Shown one piece after another: positions 7,576 to 16,122 of a DNA stretch of 64,000 nucleotides; position 1 is the first letter of the stretch, and every line of letters begins with the position of its first letter. The stretch lies in assembly GCA_035308365.1 (NCBI GenBank), contig DATGGU010000147.1, positions 1 to 64,000 of the forward strand, written 5' to 3'. Source of the DNA: PALSA-505 sp035308365 (GTDB lineage: Bacteria; Actinomycetota; Actinomycetes; Streptosporangiales; Streptosporangiaceae). A program made the translations under genes and the position numbers. The notes under the pieces were generated by a model. That model was not told the origin of the DNA and ran no database searches. It saw only the letters and a list, made by a program, of their open reading frames with translations.

Positions 7576-9342
7576 ATGAGCATATGGGTGCGGGCCGCCG
7601 CAGTGGATGACATCAGGGAGGGCGGCGCCAAGTCGTTCGCCCATCTGGACAAGCGGATCGCGCTGTTCCGGACGCCAGGCGGGGTGTTCGCCAGCGACAA
7701 CCGCTGCCCGCACCAGGGCTATGCGCTGGTGCGCGGGGACGTGAAGGACGGCGTGCTCACCTGCGCCTGGCACAACTGGAAGTTCGAGCTGGGCACCGGC
7801 ACCTGCCGGTTCGGCGGGGAGAACATCCGGACCTACCCGGTCGAGATCCGGGACGGCCAGGTGTTCGTCGACGTCGCCGACCCGCCGGCCGAGGTCATCC
7901 GGCCGGATCTGTTCCGCAGCCTGGTCGCGGCGATGGAAGACCTGGACATCGGCCGGGTGGCGCGGGACGCGATGCGGCTGCAGCGGATCGGGACGCCGCT
8001 GGCCGACGTGGTTCGCGAGGGCGTCAGGTACGCGGCGCCGCGGGCGGAGTACGGCTGGGACCATTCCCTGGCGACGCTGACCGACTGCCTGCGGATGAGC
8101 CGGTTCTTCGACGAGTCGCTGCGCGCGCTGCCGGTGATCCAGGGCCTGTCGGTGGCCGCCGACAACCAGATCCGGCGCCCACTGCGCCACCGGCCCGACC
8201 CGGTTGACCCGGTCGCCGGATACGGGTCGATCGACGCCGCGCTGAGCGCCTACCCCGTGCTGGTCGACGAGGAACGCGCCGATGAGGCCGAGGCGCTCAT
8301 CCGTGGGCTGATCGCGGCCGGGGTGTCGCCGCCGGCGCTGCGGCACACGCTGCTCACCGCCGTGACCGACCACTTCCTGGCCTACGGGCACTCGATGATC
8401 TTCGCGCAGAAGGCGTTCGAGCTGCTGGGCCAGATCGGCTGGCAGGAGGCCGACGCGGTGCTCTCTCCGCTGGTGCCTGAGATGGTGCTCGGCACCCGCT
8501 ACGACAAGCTGCCGTACATGCGCAAGTTCCTGCACGCCTGGCAGGAGGCCAGCCCGGATCTGGCGGCGCTGGCCAGGCCGGGCGGCAGCGCTTCATCTGC
8601 CGGAACCGCACCCTACGGCAGCCCGTTCGACGAGATCGCCTACCGCAAGGCGCTCACCGACGGGTCGCCACAGGACGCGGTGGCGGCGCTGACCCTGGCC
8701 CTGCGGGCCGGCGCCCCGGTCACCGCCGTGATCGACGCGACCGGCCGGGCGGCCGCCGAGCGGCTGGCCAGGTTCGACATCGACCTGGACCTGGACGACA
8801 CGGCCGACTGCGGCTGGCTGGACGTCACGCACACGCTGACCTACCTCAACGCGCTGCGCTGGGCCTGGTCGGCCGATCCGTCGCCGCAGGTGCTGCGCGG
8901 GCTGTTCCATGCCGCCTGGTTCGTGCAGTGGACCGGCCAGTTCGATGCCCGGAGCCCGGCCCAGCCCGCCGCGCGTTCCACGCAGGACGCCGCGCAGGTG
9001 CACCGGGCCATCGCCGGTCGCGACCCGGACGCGGCGGTGGCGCTGGTCAACGGCTACACCGGGCCGCGCGATGAACTGGAACGGGCGCTGATCAGGGCGG
9101 CGGCCGAGGACCACTCCACGGCGCCGATCATGGTCGCGCACGTGGTGAAGACCGCACAGGCCGCCGTGGCGGAGTCCCGGGCGCTGGGCGACGGGCCGCA
9201 GGCGGCCGAGCCGATCGCCGCGGCCGCCCGGTTCATGGCCAGCCCCAAGCGGGAGCGGTTCGTGGTCCAATCGGCGCTGGAGGCGATCACGACGCTGCGC
9301 GGCCTGCCCAAACCGGAGTCCGACCAGATCAGGCCGGCCTGA
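7576..9342 (+). CDS. Rieske [2Fe-2S] protein fused to a large uncharacterised helical region
   Basis: A protein of 588 residues. Residues 1-110 form a Rieske domain with ligands C44-P-H46 and C63-x2-H66 (CPH...CAWH). The remaining 480 residues have no domain I can name. They are helical, with His clusters: H257 and DHFLAYGH (H266, H272) in one segment, and GLFHAAWF (H445) in another. A resemblance to questin-oxidase-like proteins is possible but unverified. The Rieske domain could feed electrons to a C-terminal active site. There is no signal peptide, so it is cytoplasmic. The SoxR-like promoter implies induction by redox-cycling compounds. The ATG directly follows the predicted transcription start. 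Confidence 0.85.
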   Translation: MSIWVRAAAVDDIREGGAKSFAHLDKRIALFRTPGGVFASDNRCPHQGYALVRGDVKDGVLTCAWHNWKFELGTGTCRFGGENIRTYPVEIRDGQVFVDVADPPAEVIRPDLFRSLVAAMEDLDIGRVARDAMRLQRIGTPLADVVREGVRYAAPRAEYGWDHSLATLTDCLRMSRFFDESLRALPVIQGLSVAADNQIRRPLRHRPDPVDPVAGYGSIDAALSAYPVLVDEERADEAEALIRGLIAAGVSPPALRHTLLTAVTDHFLAYGHSMIFAQKAFELLGQIGWQEADAVLSPLVPEMVLGTRYDKLPYMRKFLHAWQEASPDLAALARPGGSASSAGTAPYGSPFDEIAYRKALTDGSPQDAVAALTLALRAGAPVTAVIDATGRAAAERLARFDIDLDLDDTADCGWLDVTHTLTYLNALRWAWSADPSPQVLRGLFHAAWFVQWTGQFDARSPAQPAARSTQDAAQVHRAIAGRDPDAAVALVNGYTGPRDELERALIRAAAEDHSTAPIMVAHVVKTAQAAVAESRALGDGPQAAEPIAAAARFMASPKRERFVVQSALEAITTLRGLPKPESDQIRPA

Positions 9343-9394
9343 CGGGTGCCCTCCCCCGGCCGGGTCGCCCGCGACGTGCGGACGTGCTGCGCGA

Positions 9395-10306
9395 TCAGCG
9401 GAAGGCGGCGGCGACCTCGGTCATGAACAGGTCGATGGTGTCCTTCTTGCGCGCCATCGGGCCAAGGCTGGTGTCCGGGACGATGATCTCGTCCGCGCCG
9501 GCCTCCTGGTAGCGGCCGATAATCTCGGTCACCTCGGCGGGCGTCCCGGCGATCACCGCCAAGCCCCGGCCGGCCGGCACGTTGTCCCTGAGCCACTGCT
9601 CGTCGGTGGACAGGAACAGCAGCCCCTGCGTGGAAACATGAATCTCGCCCGGGTCGCGGCCAACCTGCTCGCAGTGCCTGTGCAGGACCGAGAGCTTGTG
9701 CGCGAGCAGGCCCGGCGTGGTCCACGCGTTCCACTCGTCGGCGTACCGGGCCGCTGTCCGCAGCGTCCGCCGCTCACCGCCGCCACCGATCAGGAGTGGC
9801 AGCCGGCCGGCGACCGGGGCGGGCTGGTTGGGCGCATCCTGAAGCTGGAAGTACTTGCCGCCGAAGCTGGTGCGCGGCTGGGTCAGCAGGCCGAGCACGA
9901 CCTGGACCGCTTCCTCGAACCGGTCCATCCGCTCGCGCACCGTGCCAAGCTCGATGCCGTAGGCCGCGTGCTCGTTCAGCTGCCAGCCTGCCCCGATGCC
10001 CAGCGTGAGCCGCCCGTGACTGATCTGGTCGACCGCCGCCGCGATATTGGCCAGGACCGCGGGATGGCGGTAGGTCACGCTGGTGACCAGTGACGCCAGC
10101 CGCACCCTGGGCACCGAAGCGGCCAGCGCCGCGACGACCGACCAGCACTCCAGCATGTCGCCGTCCAGCGGGGCCGGGCCGGGACCGTTGGGCATGAAGT
10201 GGTCGGCGACGTACACCGTGTCCCAGCCGGCCCGCTCGCAGTGCGTCGCGATCTCGTAGATGTCATCCCATGGCTGGGTCGGCGTAGGCCAGATACCGAA
10301 GCGCAT
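9395..10306 (-). CDS. LLM-class F420-dependent oxidoreductase
   Basis: Luciferase-like monooxygenase fold of 303 residues, of the group that uses reduced coenzyme F420 in actinomycetes. The sequence opens MRFGIWPTPTQPWDD, the strand-1 region that contacts the deazaflavin. It continues with VYVADHFMP, the LASLVTSVTYRHPAVLA segment and RLTLGIGAGW. The substrate is unknown. It starts 9 bases after the stop of the PQQ-type propeller gene with an AGGATT box in that gap, so the two form an operon with the propeller gene first. It is convergent with the Rieske gene. Confidence 0.88.
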   Translation of the reverse strand: MRFGIWPTPTQPWDDIYEIATHCERAGWDTVYVADHFMPNGPGPAPLDGDMLECWSVVAALAASVPRVRLASLVTSVTYRHPAVLANIAAAVDQISHGRLTLGIGAGWQLNEHAAYGIELGTVRERMDRFEEAVQVVLGLLTQPRTSFGGKYFQLQDAPNQPAPVAGRLPLLIGGGGERRTLRTAARYADEWNAWTTPGLLAHKLSVLHRHCEQVGRDPGEIHVSTQGLLFLSTDEQWLRDNVPAGRGLAVIAGTPAEVTEIIGRYQEAGADEIIVPDTSLGPMARKKDTIDLFMTEVAAAFR

Positions 10307-10315
10307 GCAGGAATC

Positions 10316-11785
10316 CTAAGGCGCGAATTCATACAGGCCGTTTGTTTCGGTGGCGACGAGCAGGACGCCCTGGTCGAAGACGAGCTGGCCGAAAACGGGA
10401 CTCGAACCGGTCGGGAGCTTTGCCAGGATGGTGCCGGTGGTGGCGTTGATCAGGTAGGCACCGGGGGTGCTGGGCGAGGTGCACGTGTAGGTGCCGACGC
10501 CGAGAACTCCGGCCTGGTCGAGTGTTGGTGTGCCCCGCACACCGCAGGGCAGGCCGGTCCGCCAGGCAAAGGCGCCGGTCGCCGGGTTGATCTGGCTGAT
10601 CGATCCGCCATAGCTGACCCCCCCGATGGTGGTCTGGTTGCCCCCGATGTAGAGCGCGCCGGCCGATGCGTCCCAGACGGCGCTGTCGATGCAGCCAAGA
10701 TCACTGGACGCCGCGCCGATCCTGGCTGTCCACAGCGGCGAGTTGCCCAGCGGGTCGGCTTGCAGCGCGTAGAAGAGCCCGTTCTTGTTGCAGGCGCCTA
10801 CCTCCATGGCGTGGCCGGCCGGACCGAACAGGGTCGGTGAGGAGCCGAAGTCATAGTCATGCCCGGCCGTGCCCGGGGCCTGCCAGGACTTGTGCAGGTG
10901 CAATGACGATGTCAGCTCCACGATGGACAGGGAATTCCCGGTCTGGTTGCCCGGCGGGCAGGTGTTCTGCGTGGGGTCACACTCGTTGCCGGTGGACACC
11001 CACACGTCGCGGCCGGAGGCGGACACGGCAACGCTCGACCAGACGCTGCCGCCCACCGACCCGGTGGGCACCGTGTACCAGGTGTTCAGTACCTGGCCGG
11101 TGTGCTGGTCAAGTTCGGCCACGCCGCCGCGGATCAGCGGGTTGTCACAGCCCGACGACAGGCCCACGTAAATATCCCCGTTGGCCACCACCGGGGAGGA
11201 CCAGTTGTAGTAGGCGTCGGGCGATGGATCCGGCGGGCCTATCTCGGTCTTCCACTCCTGCGCACCGGTGGCAGCGTCCAGCGCGTACAGGTAGCGGGCA
11301 CCCGACGCGTAGACGGTGGGCGTGCCGGTGACCGGGTCGGGCAGCACCGCCGCGGTCGCGGTGATCCCGAGCGGCCGGCAGGTCCCACTCGGCCGGGTGT
11401 CGAGCTGGGTGCTCCACTGCACCGCGCCGGTCAGCTCGTTCAGTGCGTAGAACCCGCCGCTCTGTGCACCGATGTAGACCGTTCCGCCTGCCACGGTGGG
11501 GCTCGCGTCCAGGACCGGCGCTGGCTTGCCGGTGATCACCGGTGGCTGCCAGTGCCACATCTGGAACGCCAGCGCCGCGTTGGCGGGCGCGAAAGCCGTG
11601 GCCGTGCTCATCGAGCTGTGCTGTGGGTCGTGCAGGTACTGCGGCCAGTCAAGATCGGCGCCGGCGTGTGGCCGCGGCGCCTGGGCAGCGCCTGTCCCGC
11701 CCCGAACTACCTGCCCTGAGGTAATAAAAAGACTGCCAAGAACTACAGCGGATACCAAGAGAACCACACGAATGCGTGACGACAT
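10316..11785 (-). CDS. exported PQQ-type beta-propeller protein
   Basis: A protein of 489 residues with an N-terminal signal sequence (VRVVLLVSAVVLGSLFITSG-type core, residues 6-25). The rest is a PQQ-like beta-propeller: repeated motifs such as GTVYIGAQSGGFYALNELTG and YLYALDAATGAQEWKT end in the tryptophan-docking A-x-D/N-x-x-T-G-x-x-x-W pattern. Relatives include BamB and quinoprotein dehydrogenases. I cannot confirm catalytic quinone ligands, so it may be a structural or binding propeller. Several cysteines suggest extracellular disulphides. It lies upstream of the F420 oxidoreductase gene, 9 bases apart, although the products act in different compartments. Confidence 0.82.
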   Translation of the reverse strand: MSSRIRVVLLVSAVVLGSLFITSGQVVRGGTGAAQAPRPHAGADLDWPQYLHDPQHSSMSTATAFAPANAALAFQMWHWQPPVITGKPAPVLDASPTVAGGTVYIGAQSGGFYALNELTGAVQWSTQLDTRPSGTCRPLGITATAAVLPDPVTGTPTVYASGARYLYALDAATGAQEWKTEIGPPDPSPDAYYNWSSPVVANGDIYVGLSSGCDNPLIRGGVAELDQHTGQVLNTWYTVPTGSVGGSVWSSVAVSASGRDVWVSTGNECDPTQNTCPPGNQTGNSLSIVELTSSLHLHKSWQAPGTAGHDYDFGSSPTLFGPAGHAMEVGACNKNGLFYALQADPLGNSPLWTARIGAASSDLGCIDSAVWDASAGALYIGGNQTTIGGVSYGGSISQINPATGAFAWRTGLPCGVRGTPTLDQAGVLGVGTYTCTSPSTPGAYLINATTGTILAKLPTGSSPVFGQLVFDQGVLLVATETNGLYEFAP

Positions 11786-11861
11786 AATAACCCCCCACGG
11801 TCATACGCCACCCAGTGAATGTGCGCAAACGGCATCATAATGGCTGCCGGACTGGATGTCA

Positions 11862-12474
11862 TTATGACGTGCGGCGTTCGGTGGCAACACCGGTGATGAG
11901 GCAGCGCTCCTTGGCACCGTTCATCGGCCGTGCCGTCCAGCCGGTGAATCCGCCGTCGCCCACCTCGCAGGCTTCGTCAACGGCGCCGATGGCCAGGCGG
12001 ATCGCGCCGCGAGGGTAGTATCCGCGGCCGCGGGAGTGGCCTGGATCTTCCGTCAGCGCCGCATTTCCGGGTAGCGGGTGAAGGGCGGGCAGCACGGTGC
12101 CGGTTATCCGCCCGGATAGCGGCGGAACCCGGAAAACCGTGAACTGAGCCGCGATGTGCCGGCCGGGCAGCAAGGTACTGAGCCCGGTCCGCCAGAAACG
12201 CAATTGCGCGGCGAGCATCGCCGCTTCGGTTTTGCCGGGCCTTGGTCGCGGCGCTGCTGACCAGAACGCACAGCCGGAAGTGTGCACAGGCGCCGGGGGC
12301 GTCGAAGCGCCGCGCCCGGACGGCCCGGTGGCAGGCCGCCAGGTTCACCATGGGGGCCCGGGCCCGGCGCCGCCGGAGCGCGGCTTCCAGGGCGAGCACG
12401 CTGGCCGGGTCGCTGGCGACCTCGCCGCCACGCACGATGGACAGCACGCGGTGCTGATCCATCATGGGCAGCAC
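11862..12474 (-). pseudogene. frameshifted conserved hypothetical protein
   Basis: Two overlapping minus-strand frames read as one protein. The N-terminal part (12474 down to about 12250) has good coding character through FRLCVLVSS. The C-terminal part (about 12250 to 11862) continues in the next frame with WRTGLSTLLPGRHIAAQF, GRGYYPRG, GDGGFTGWTARPMNGAKERC and a stop. The switch needs one base removed near the run gcccggcaaaacc (about 12233-12250). This looks like a single-base insertion or a sequencing error rather than decay, since both halves are otherwise intact. No function is recognised. The intact protein would be about 203 residues. Confidence 0.6.
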
Positions 12475-12770
12475 CTGGCACAGCCGTTGCTCTGCTCACT
12501 TTGGCATTAATCAGCGACATAGCGCCAATTTTCGTTAATTATCATGACTGCATCGGCCAGCCGGGTGATCAACATTCCGAAAATTATCAACATGAAAGAT
12601 TGGCCGAATCGTAATTTGTCGCTTCATGATATAGAACTCGGCGTTTACGCCATGTAACGTATTCGGCGCTGGCCAGTACCGGAACACCACAACGCGACCA
12701 GGTCGCCAGCCTGATCACGGCGGGCATCAGGCAATAGATCAGCAAGCAATGGCGCAAGGAGAAACAACTG
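12475..12770. other. AT-richer intergenic region
   Basis: These 296 bases are clearly less GC-rich than the neighbours and have no convincing gene. They hold the promoters of the broken gene (minus) and of the secreted protein gene (plus). One dyad is visible, gcctgat (12709-12715) with atcaggc (12726-12732), 38 bases before the secreted protein start. It could be an operator. An AAGGAG ribosome-binding site lies at about 12757-12762. Confidence 0.4.
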
Positions 12771-13391
12771 ATGCCGATGCTCACACGCCTGCGCGGCCCC
12801 GTACTCACCGCTGCCGTGGTGGCCACGGTGGCCGTCCTCGGGGCCGGCCCGGCCTTCGCGGCCACCTGGACCGTCACCCCGGGCGGATCGGTTTCCGGTT
12901 CGGCGGGCACGACAACGCTGAAGGATTCCTCCACCGGCACGACGGTGAACTGCTCATCATCGACGGCGTCCGGTTCGCTGAAGAGCGGCAGCGGGCTGTC
13001 CAACCCGATCGGATCCATCACCTCGATCAACTTCAACAACTGCACCGGCCCATTGGGCATCACGTTCAGCGCGAGCGTCAGCGGGCCATTCCCGTTGAAC
13101 GCCAACAGTTACAGCTCGGGCACCACGTCCGGGACGATCACGAATGTGCACGGGACGCTCACGTCATCGGCGTGCAGCCTCGTCATCGACGGCACCTCAG
13201 CGACAGCTCACAATGGCACCGTCAACGTTACCTTCACGAATTCGACGTCCACGCTCAAGGTGCTCACCACCGGCAGCACCCTGCACATCTACAATGTCAG
13301 CGGCTGTTTCGGCCTGGTCAGGAACGGCGACGGCGCGACGTTCTCCGGCAGCTACAGCATCACCCCTAAGCAGACCGTCACCAGCCCCTGA
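12771..13391 (+). CDS. secreted Ser/Thr-rich hypothetical protein
   Basis: A protein of 206 residues with a textbook signal peptide: basic start, hydrophobic core TAAVVATVAVLGAG, and cleavage after AFA (about residue 30). The mature part is rich in Ser, Thr and Gly with regularly spaced Cys (in VNCSS, NNCTG, SACSL and SGCFG), which suggests an all-beta fold with two disulphides. No family is recognised. Related small secreted proteins with the same texture occur at 14171 and 25370. The gene is monocistronic, with its own terminator. Confidence 0.75.
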   Translation: MPMLTRLRGPVLTAAVVATVAVLGAGPAFAATWTVTPGGSVSGSAGTTTLKDSSTGTTVNCSSSTASGSLKSGSGLSNPIGSITSINFNNCTGPLGITFSASVSGPFPLNANSYSSGTTSGTITNVHGTLTSSACSLVIDGTSATAHNGTVNVTFTNSTSTLKVLTTGSTLHIYNVSGCFGLVRNGDGATFSGSYSITPKQTVTSP

Positions 13392-13407
13392 CGTCCCCGC
13401 ATGAACT

Positions 13408-13445
13408 GGTAACCAGAACCGGCTGGACGGCCGGTTCTGGTTACC
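13408..13445 (+). terminator. hairpin terminator after the secreted protein gene
   Basis: A perfect 15-bp inverted repeat: ggtaaccagaaccgg (13408-13422) and ccggttctggttacc (13431-13445) around an 8-base loop, 16 bases after the stop. There is no strong T-tract, as is common in actinomycetes. Confidence 0.8.
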
Positions 13446-13626
13446 GGCTGTCCAGCTCACTGATCCGGCGGGTGATGAACGAACGGGAGGCGGCGGCCCG
13501 GCAGCCGAACCAGGAGAATCGCACGTTCGCCAGGACTGTGCTGTGCTGGGCCGGCGCCTGGTTCACTTCTGGCCGCCGCACCCGCCGTCCCGGGTCCTGA
13601 CCGGCCTGGTCTCATAGGCTGGTGGC

Positions 13627-14061
13627 ATGCCGCCACGATCACGCCGGGCGCGGGCCGCTGATGTCCACGAGCTGGCCATGAGCATGCCGCACGTCACGAT
13701 CTACCCCGGCACGGAGGGTAAACCGGTCTACCAGGTCGGCGGCAAGTCGTTCGTGTTCTTCCGGAACCCCCGCCCGGACGCTGCCGACCCGGAGACCGGG
13801 GAGCGCTACCCGGACGTGATCGTGTTCTGGGTGCCGTCGGAGGCCGACAAGCAGGCACTGGTCCAGGATCCGGACTCGCCGTTCTTCACCACGCCACACT
13901 TCGACGGGCACCTTTCGGTGCTGCTGCGGGAGAGCCAGGTCGGCGACCTCACCCTGCAGGAGCTGACCGAGGTGATCCAGGACGCCTGGCTCTCCCGGGC
14001 CTCTCCCCGGCGGGCAGCTACCTGGCTCAGCGCATCCGGCCGCGGCGAATTACGTGGGTGA
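13627..14061 (+). CDS. MmcQ/YjbR family protein
   Basis: A small cytoplasmic protein of 144 residues that matches the YjbR/MmcQ-like family (double-wing fold, suspected DNA- or ligand-binding). Visible family features are the opening helix with LAMSMPHV, then the VYQVGGKSFVFFRNPRPD strand-turn region, VIVFWVPSEADKQAL and a C-terminal VIQDAWLSRAS helix. The ATG at 13627 keeps the full N-terminal helix, so it is preferred over internal ATGs at 13678 and 13684. It is monocistronic, between two secreted-protein genes. No function is known from context. Confidence 0.75.
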   Translation: MPPRSRRARAADVHELAMSMPHVTIYPGTEGKPVYQVGGKSFVFFRNPRPDAADPETGERYPDVIVFWVPSEADKQALVQDPDSPFFTTPHFDGHLSVLLRESQVGDLTLQELTEVIQDAWLSRASPRRAATWLSASGRGELRG

Positions 14062-14170
14062 TCCGGGGGTGTTGCGTGGGAGGTTGCGTGTGGTGATGTG
14101 CGCTCCCGCTGGTCAGCGTTGAGATAGCGACGGCGAATCGCCCGCCGCTGCCAACGGAAGGGAGCGACAC

Positions 14171-14845
14171 GTGAAAGTACTCAGCAGCGTCGCCGCATTA
14201 AGCGGCGGCCGGATAAGGGGCCCTGCGGCAAAGCTTTTGCTGGGCGGCGCGGCCGCGGCCGCGATCGCATCGACGGCCCTGGGCGGCTCGCTGGCAACCG
14301 CCGCGACGCACCCGGCCCGGGGGCCCGCCACGGTTCCCACCAGCGACATCGTGGGTACCGGCCTGGTCAACTGCGCCGCGGCGACGGGTGAGGTCGGCTA
14401 TTCGCCTGCGTCGAAGGCCGGTGGGACGTCGCCGTTGGTGATCAGTGTCTGGTTCACGGCAACGAAGTGCTCGCCAGCACCCGGATCGCAAACGACCCCG
14501 GTGCCCAAGTCGGTGATCGGCAGCATCAGCGTCTCGGCGAAGAACACATGCCCGCTCGCCGGGGTCTTCGGGACAGGCACGCTGGATCTCACTTACAACT
14601 ATCCAGGCGTCGTGCCGAACCCGATGATCGATCCGAGCGTTGCCACCAACGTGACGCTCAGCAACACTAACCCACCGTCACCGTTCTGGACACTCACCGG
14701 GGCAGTGACATCGGGCTCGTACATGACGAGTCCACCCACCCCCTTCACCATCAGCTTCAAGCCCAATGTCATCGCCGGGAACTGCGCGGCCGGCATCACC
14801 TCGGAGTACATCGCCCGGTCCAATGGGCCGTTCACCAACATCTGA
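14171..14845 (+). CDS. secreted hypothetical protein
   Basis: A protein of 224 residues with a long signal sequence (LLLGGAAAAAIASTALGGSL core, cleavage probably after ATA near residue 45). The mature part has four conserved-looking Cys (VNCAA, TKCSP, NTCPL, GNCAA) and a beta-rich pattern. It starts at GTG 14171 behind GGGAGCG. It resembles the protein at 12771 in composition but not clearly in sequence. No family is recognised. It ends just before a strong terminator. Confidence 0.75.
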   Translation: MKVLSSVAALSGGRIRGPAAKLLLGGAAAAAIASTALGGSLATAATHPARGPATVPTSDIVGTGLVNCAAATGEVGYSPASKAGGTSPLVISVWFTATKCSPAPGSQTTPVPKSVIGSISVSAKNTCPLAGVFGTGTLDLTYNYPGVVPNPMIDPSVATNVTLSNTNPPSPFWTLTGAVTSGSYMTSPPTPFTISFKPNVIAGNCAAGITSEYIARSNGPFTNI

Positions 14846-14860
14846 CAATCCGCTCAGGAA

Positions 14861-14895
14861 AGGCCCGCGCAGGGAGGACACCCCTGCGCGGGCCT
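14861..14895 (+). terminator. hairpin terminator
   Basis: A perfect 14-bp stem, aggcccgcgcaggg (14861-14874) and ccctgcgcgggcct (14882-14895), with a 7-base loop, 15 bases after the stop of the secreted protein gene. Confidence 0.8.
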
Positions 14896-15201
14896 CGCCG
14901 CGGCAGCTCAGTGGTGTGGCGTGCCGCAGTCCGGGCTCGCGGCCACCCGGCCGGCCCGCGGCGGGGAAAACCGTTCGCGACAAGGAACCCGTAGGCCTTG
15001 ATGTCGTTCTGGGCCTTGGCGTCGGTGCACACATACCCCGGTGGGTTCGCCGTCTTGGCGGCGAAGAACGGTTCGAGGCAGGCGAGGATGGAGCCGGCGG
15101 ACCGGCGACCGGCCCCAGCAGGCCCGCGCCCACCAGGGCCCAGCAGGCCCGCGCCCACCAGGGCCTGGCGGGCACGTGCCGGGCCACCGGCCAGCACACC
15201 C
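14896..15201. other. non-coding scar region with coding-like fragments
   Basis: No intact gene is present. On the minus strand, about 15092 down to 14964 reads as 43 residues with protein-like composition (it includes YVCTDAKAQNDIKAYGFL). It has no credible start and runs into unrelated sequence at both ends, so it is probably a gene remnant. The segment joins a 25-bp tandem repeat and then a TPR-gene tail, which looks like a deletion or recombination scar. Confidence 0.4.
15114..15163. repeat. 25-bp tandem duplication
   Basis: Two identical adjacent copies of a 25-base unit, beginning cccagcaggcccgcgcccac, at 15114-15138 and 15139-15163. The unit is not a multiple of three, so any frame through it would be shifted. 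It sits exactly between the two remnant segments. Confidence 0.85.
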
Positions 15202-15300
15202 CTCGCCCGCCAGCACGCGCAGCAGGCCCTGGACATCTACGCTGGCCTGGATGTCCCCGCTGCGGCGCAGCCGCGCGCCGCCACCGCCGAGCTTTCCTGA
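15202..15300 (+). pseudogene. C-terminal remnant of a TPR protein
   Basis: The frame ending at the TGA of 15298-15300 reads LARQHAQQALDIYAGLDVP and then an Ala-rich tail. This is the typical last TPR helix and end of actinomycete TPR regulators (compare H-x-x-Q-A-L-x-I-Y-x-x-L-G-V-P). Upstream the similarity stops at the tandem repeat, so only about 32 codons survive. It is not translated from any visible start. Confidence 0.55.
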
Positions 15301-15321
15301 CCCCGGTTCTGGAAGGACGCC

Positions 15322-16122
15322 ATGCAGACGACGGCCGGCGAGGTCGTGGCCACCTTCGCGGTCACTCCCCAGGCCCGCGCCCTGCTGGCGCGCTGGCGGT
15401 CCGATCCGGCCCGGCCGCAGGTGCCCCAGGTGGTGCTGCGGCACACCACGAAGGTCCTCTACGAGCTGACCCCGGCCGCCGTCGAGGCCACCTGCACCGC
15501 GAGCGAGCACCCGCTCGGCGAGATCCGCAAGCAGGTGGCGATGGCCGTCGCGCCGGTCGTCGACTGGCGCCCCGACTTCGCGTTCACGCACGTCATGCAC
15601 CTGGCCATGGAGCGGCTGGGCGCCCTGCCCACGTTCGGCGACTTCACCCGCTTCTGCGCCGGCGACCCAGCCGGCCGGGCCGCGCTCGGCGACCCGGCCC
15701 GGCAGATCCGGGAGCGCGCCTGCCAGCTGGGCTTCGAGCCCGGTCAGGCGGCCCAGGCGGTCCGCTGGCGGATCGGCCTGGCCTACTACTCCTTCGCCCG
15801 CGAGGCGTACACCATCGCCGTGCTGCGCTCGGCCGGGCTGGACGTGCGGGCGCACCCGCTCGCGGACGCGCTCTTCCGCGCCGACGCGTGGACCGGCAGG
15901 ACCGTGCTCAGCATTTACATCCGCAATCCGCGGTTCCGCGACGGATCGCTGGGCCGCAAGCCCAGCTCCAGCCGCATTCTGGCGGGCGCTCGGCCCCCGT
16001 TCCGGATCGAGGAACTCCGGCTGGCGACCCGGCACGAGTTCGGCTCCGTCCACCTGCCGGACCCGGCAGAGATCCGTTCGGTTGCGCTGCGGATTCAGTC
16101 TGGACGATCGTCTGCCTCCTGA
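15322..16122 (+). CDS. conserved hypothetical protein
   Basis: A protein of 266 residues, soluble, with no signal peptide or membrane segment. It is largely helical and rich in Arg and Ala, with aromatic-rich stretches YYSFAREAYTIAVLR (about 156-170) and VLSIYIRNPRFRDG (about 194-207) followed by GRKPSSSRIL. I do not recognise a family. The ATG at 15322 has GGAAGG upstream. Its last 28 bases overlap the 3' end of the convergent TetR gene, so the C-terminal tail may be poorly conserved. Confidence 0.65.
   Translation: MQTTAGEVVATFAVTPQARALLARWRSDPARPQVPQVVLRHTTKVLYELTPAAVEATCTASEHPLGEIRKQVAMAVAPVVDWRPDFAFTHVMHLAMERLGALPTFGDFTRFCAGDPAGRAALGDPARQIRERACQLGFEPGQAAQAVRWRIGLAYYSFAREAYTIAVLRSAGLDVRAHPLADALFRADAWTGRTVLSIYIRNPRFRDGSLGRKPSSSRILAGARPPFRIEELRLATRHEFGSVHLPDPAEIRSVALRIQSGRSSAS

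Noticed and set aside
10392..10412. Stretch gggactcgaaccgg like a tRNA T-arm on the minus strand
   Set aside because: It lies inside the PQQ-propeller coding region with no acceptor or anticodon stem.
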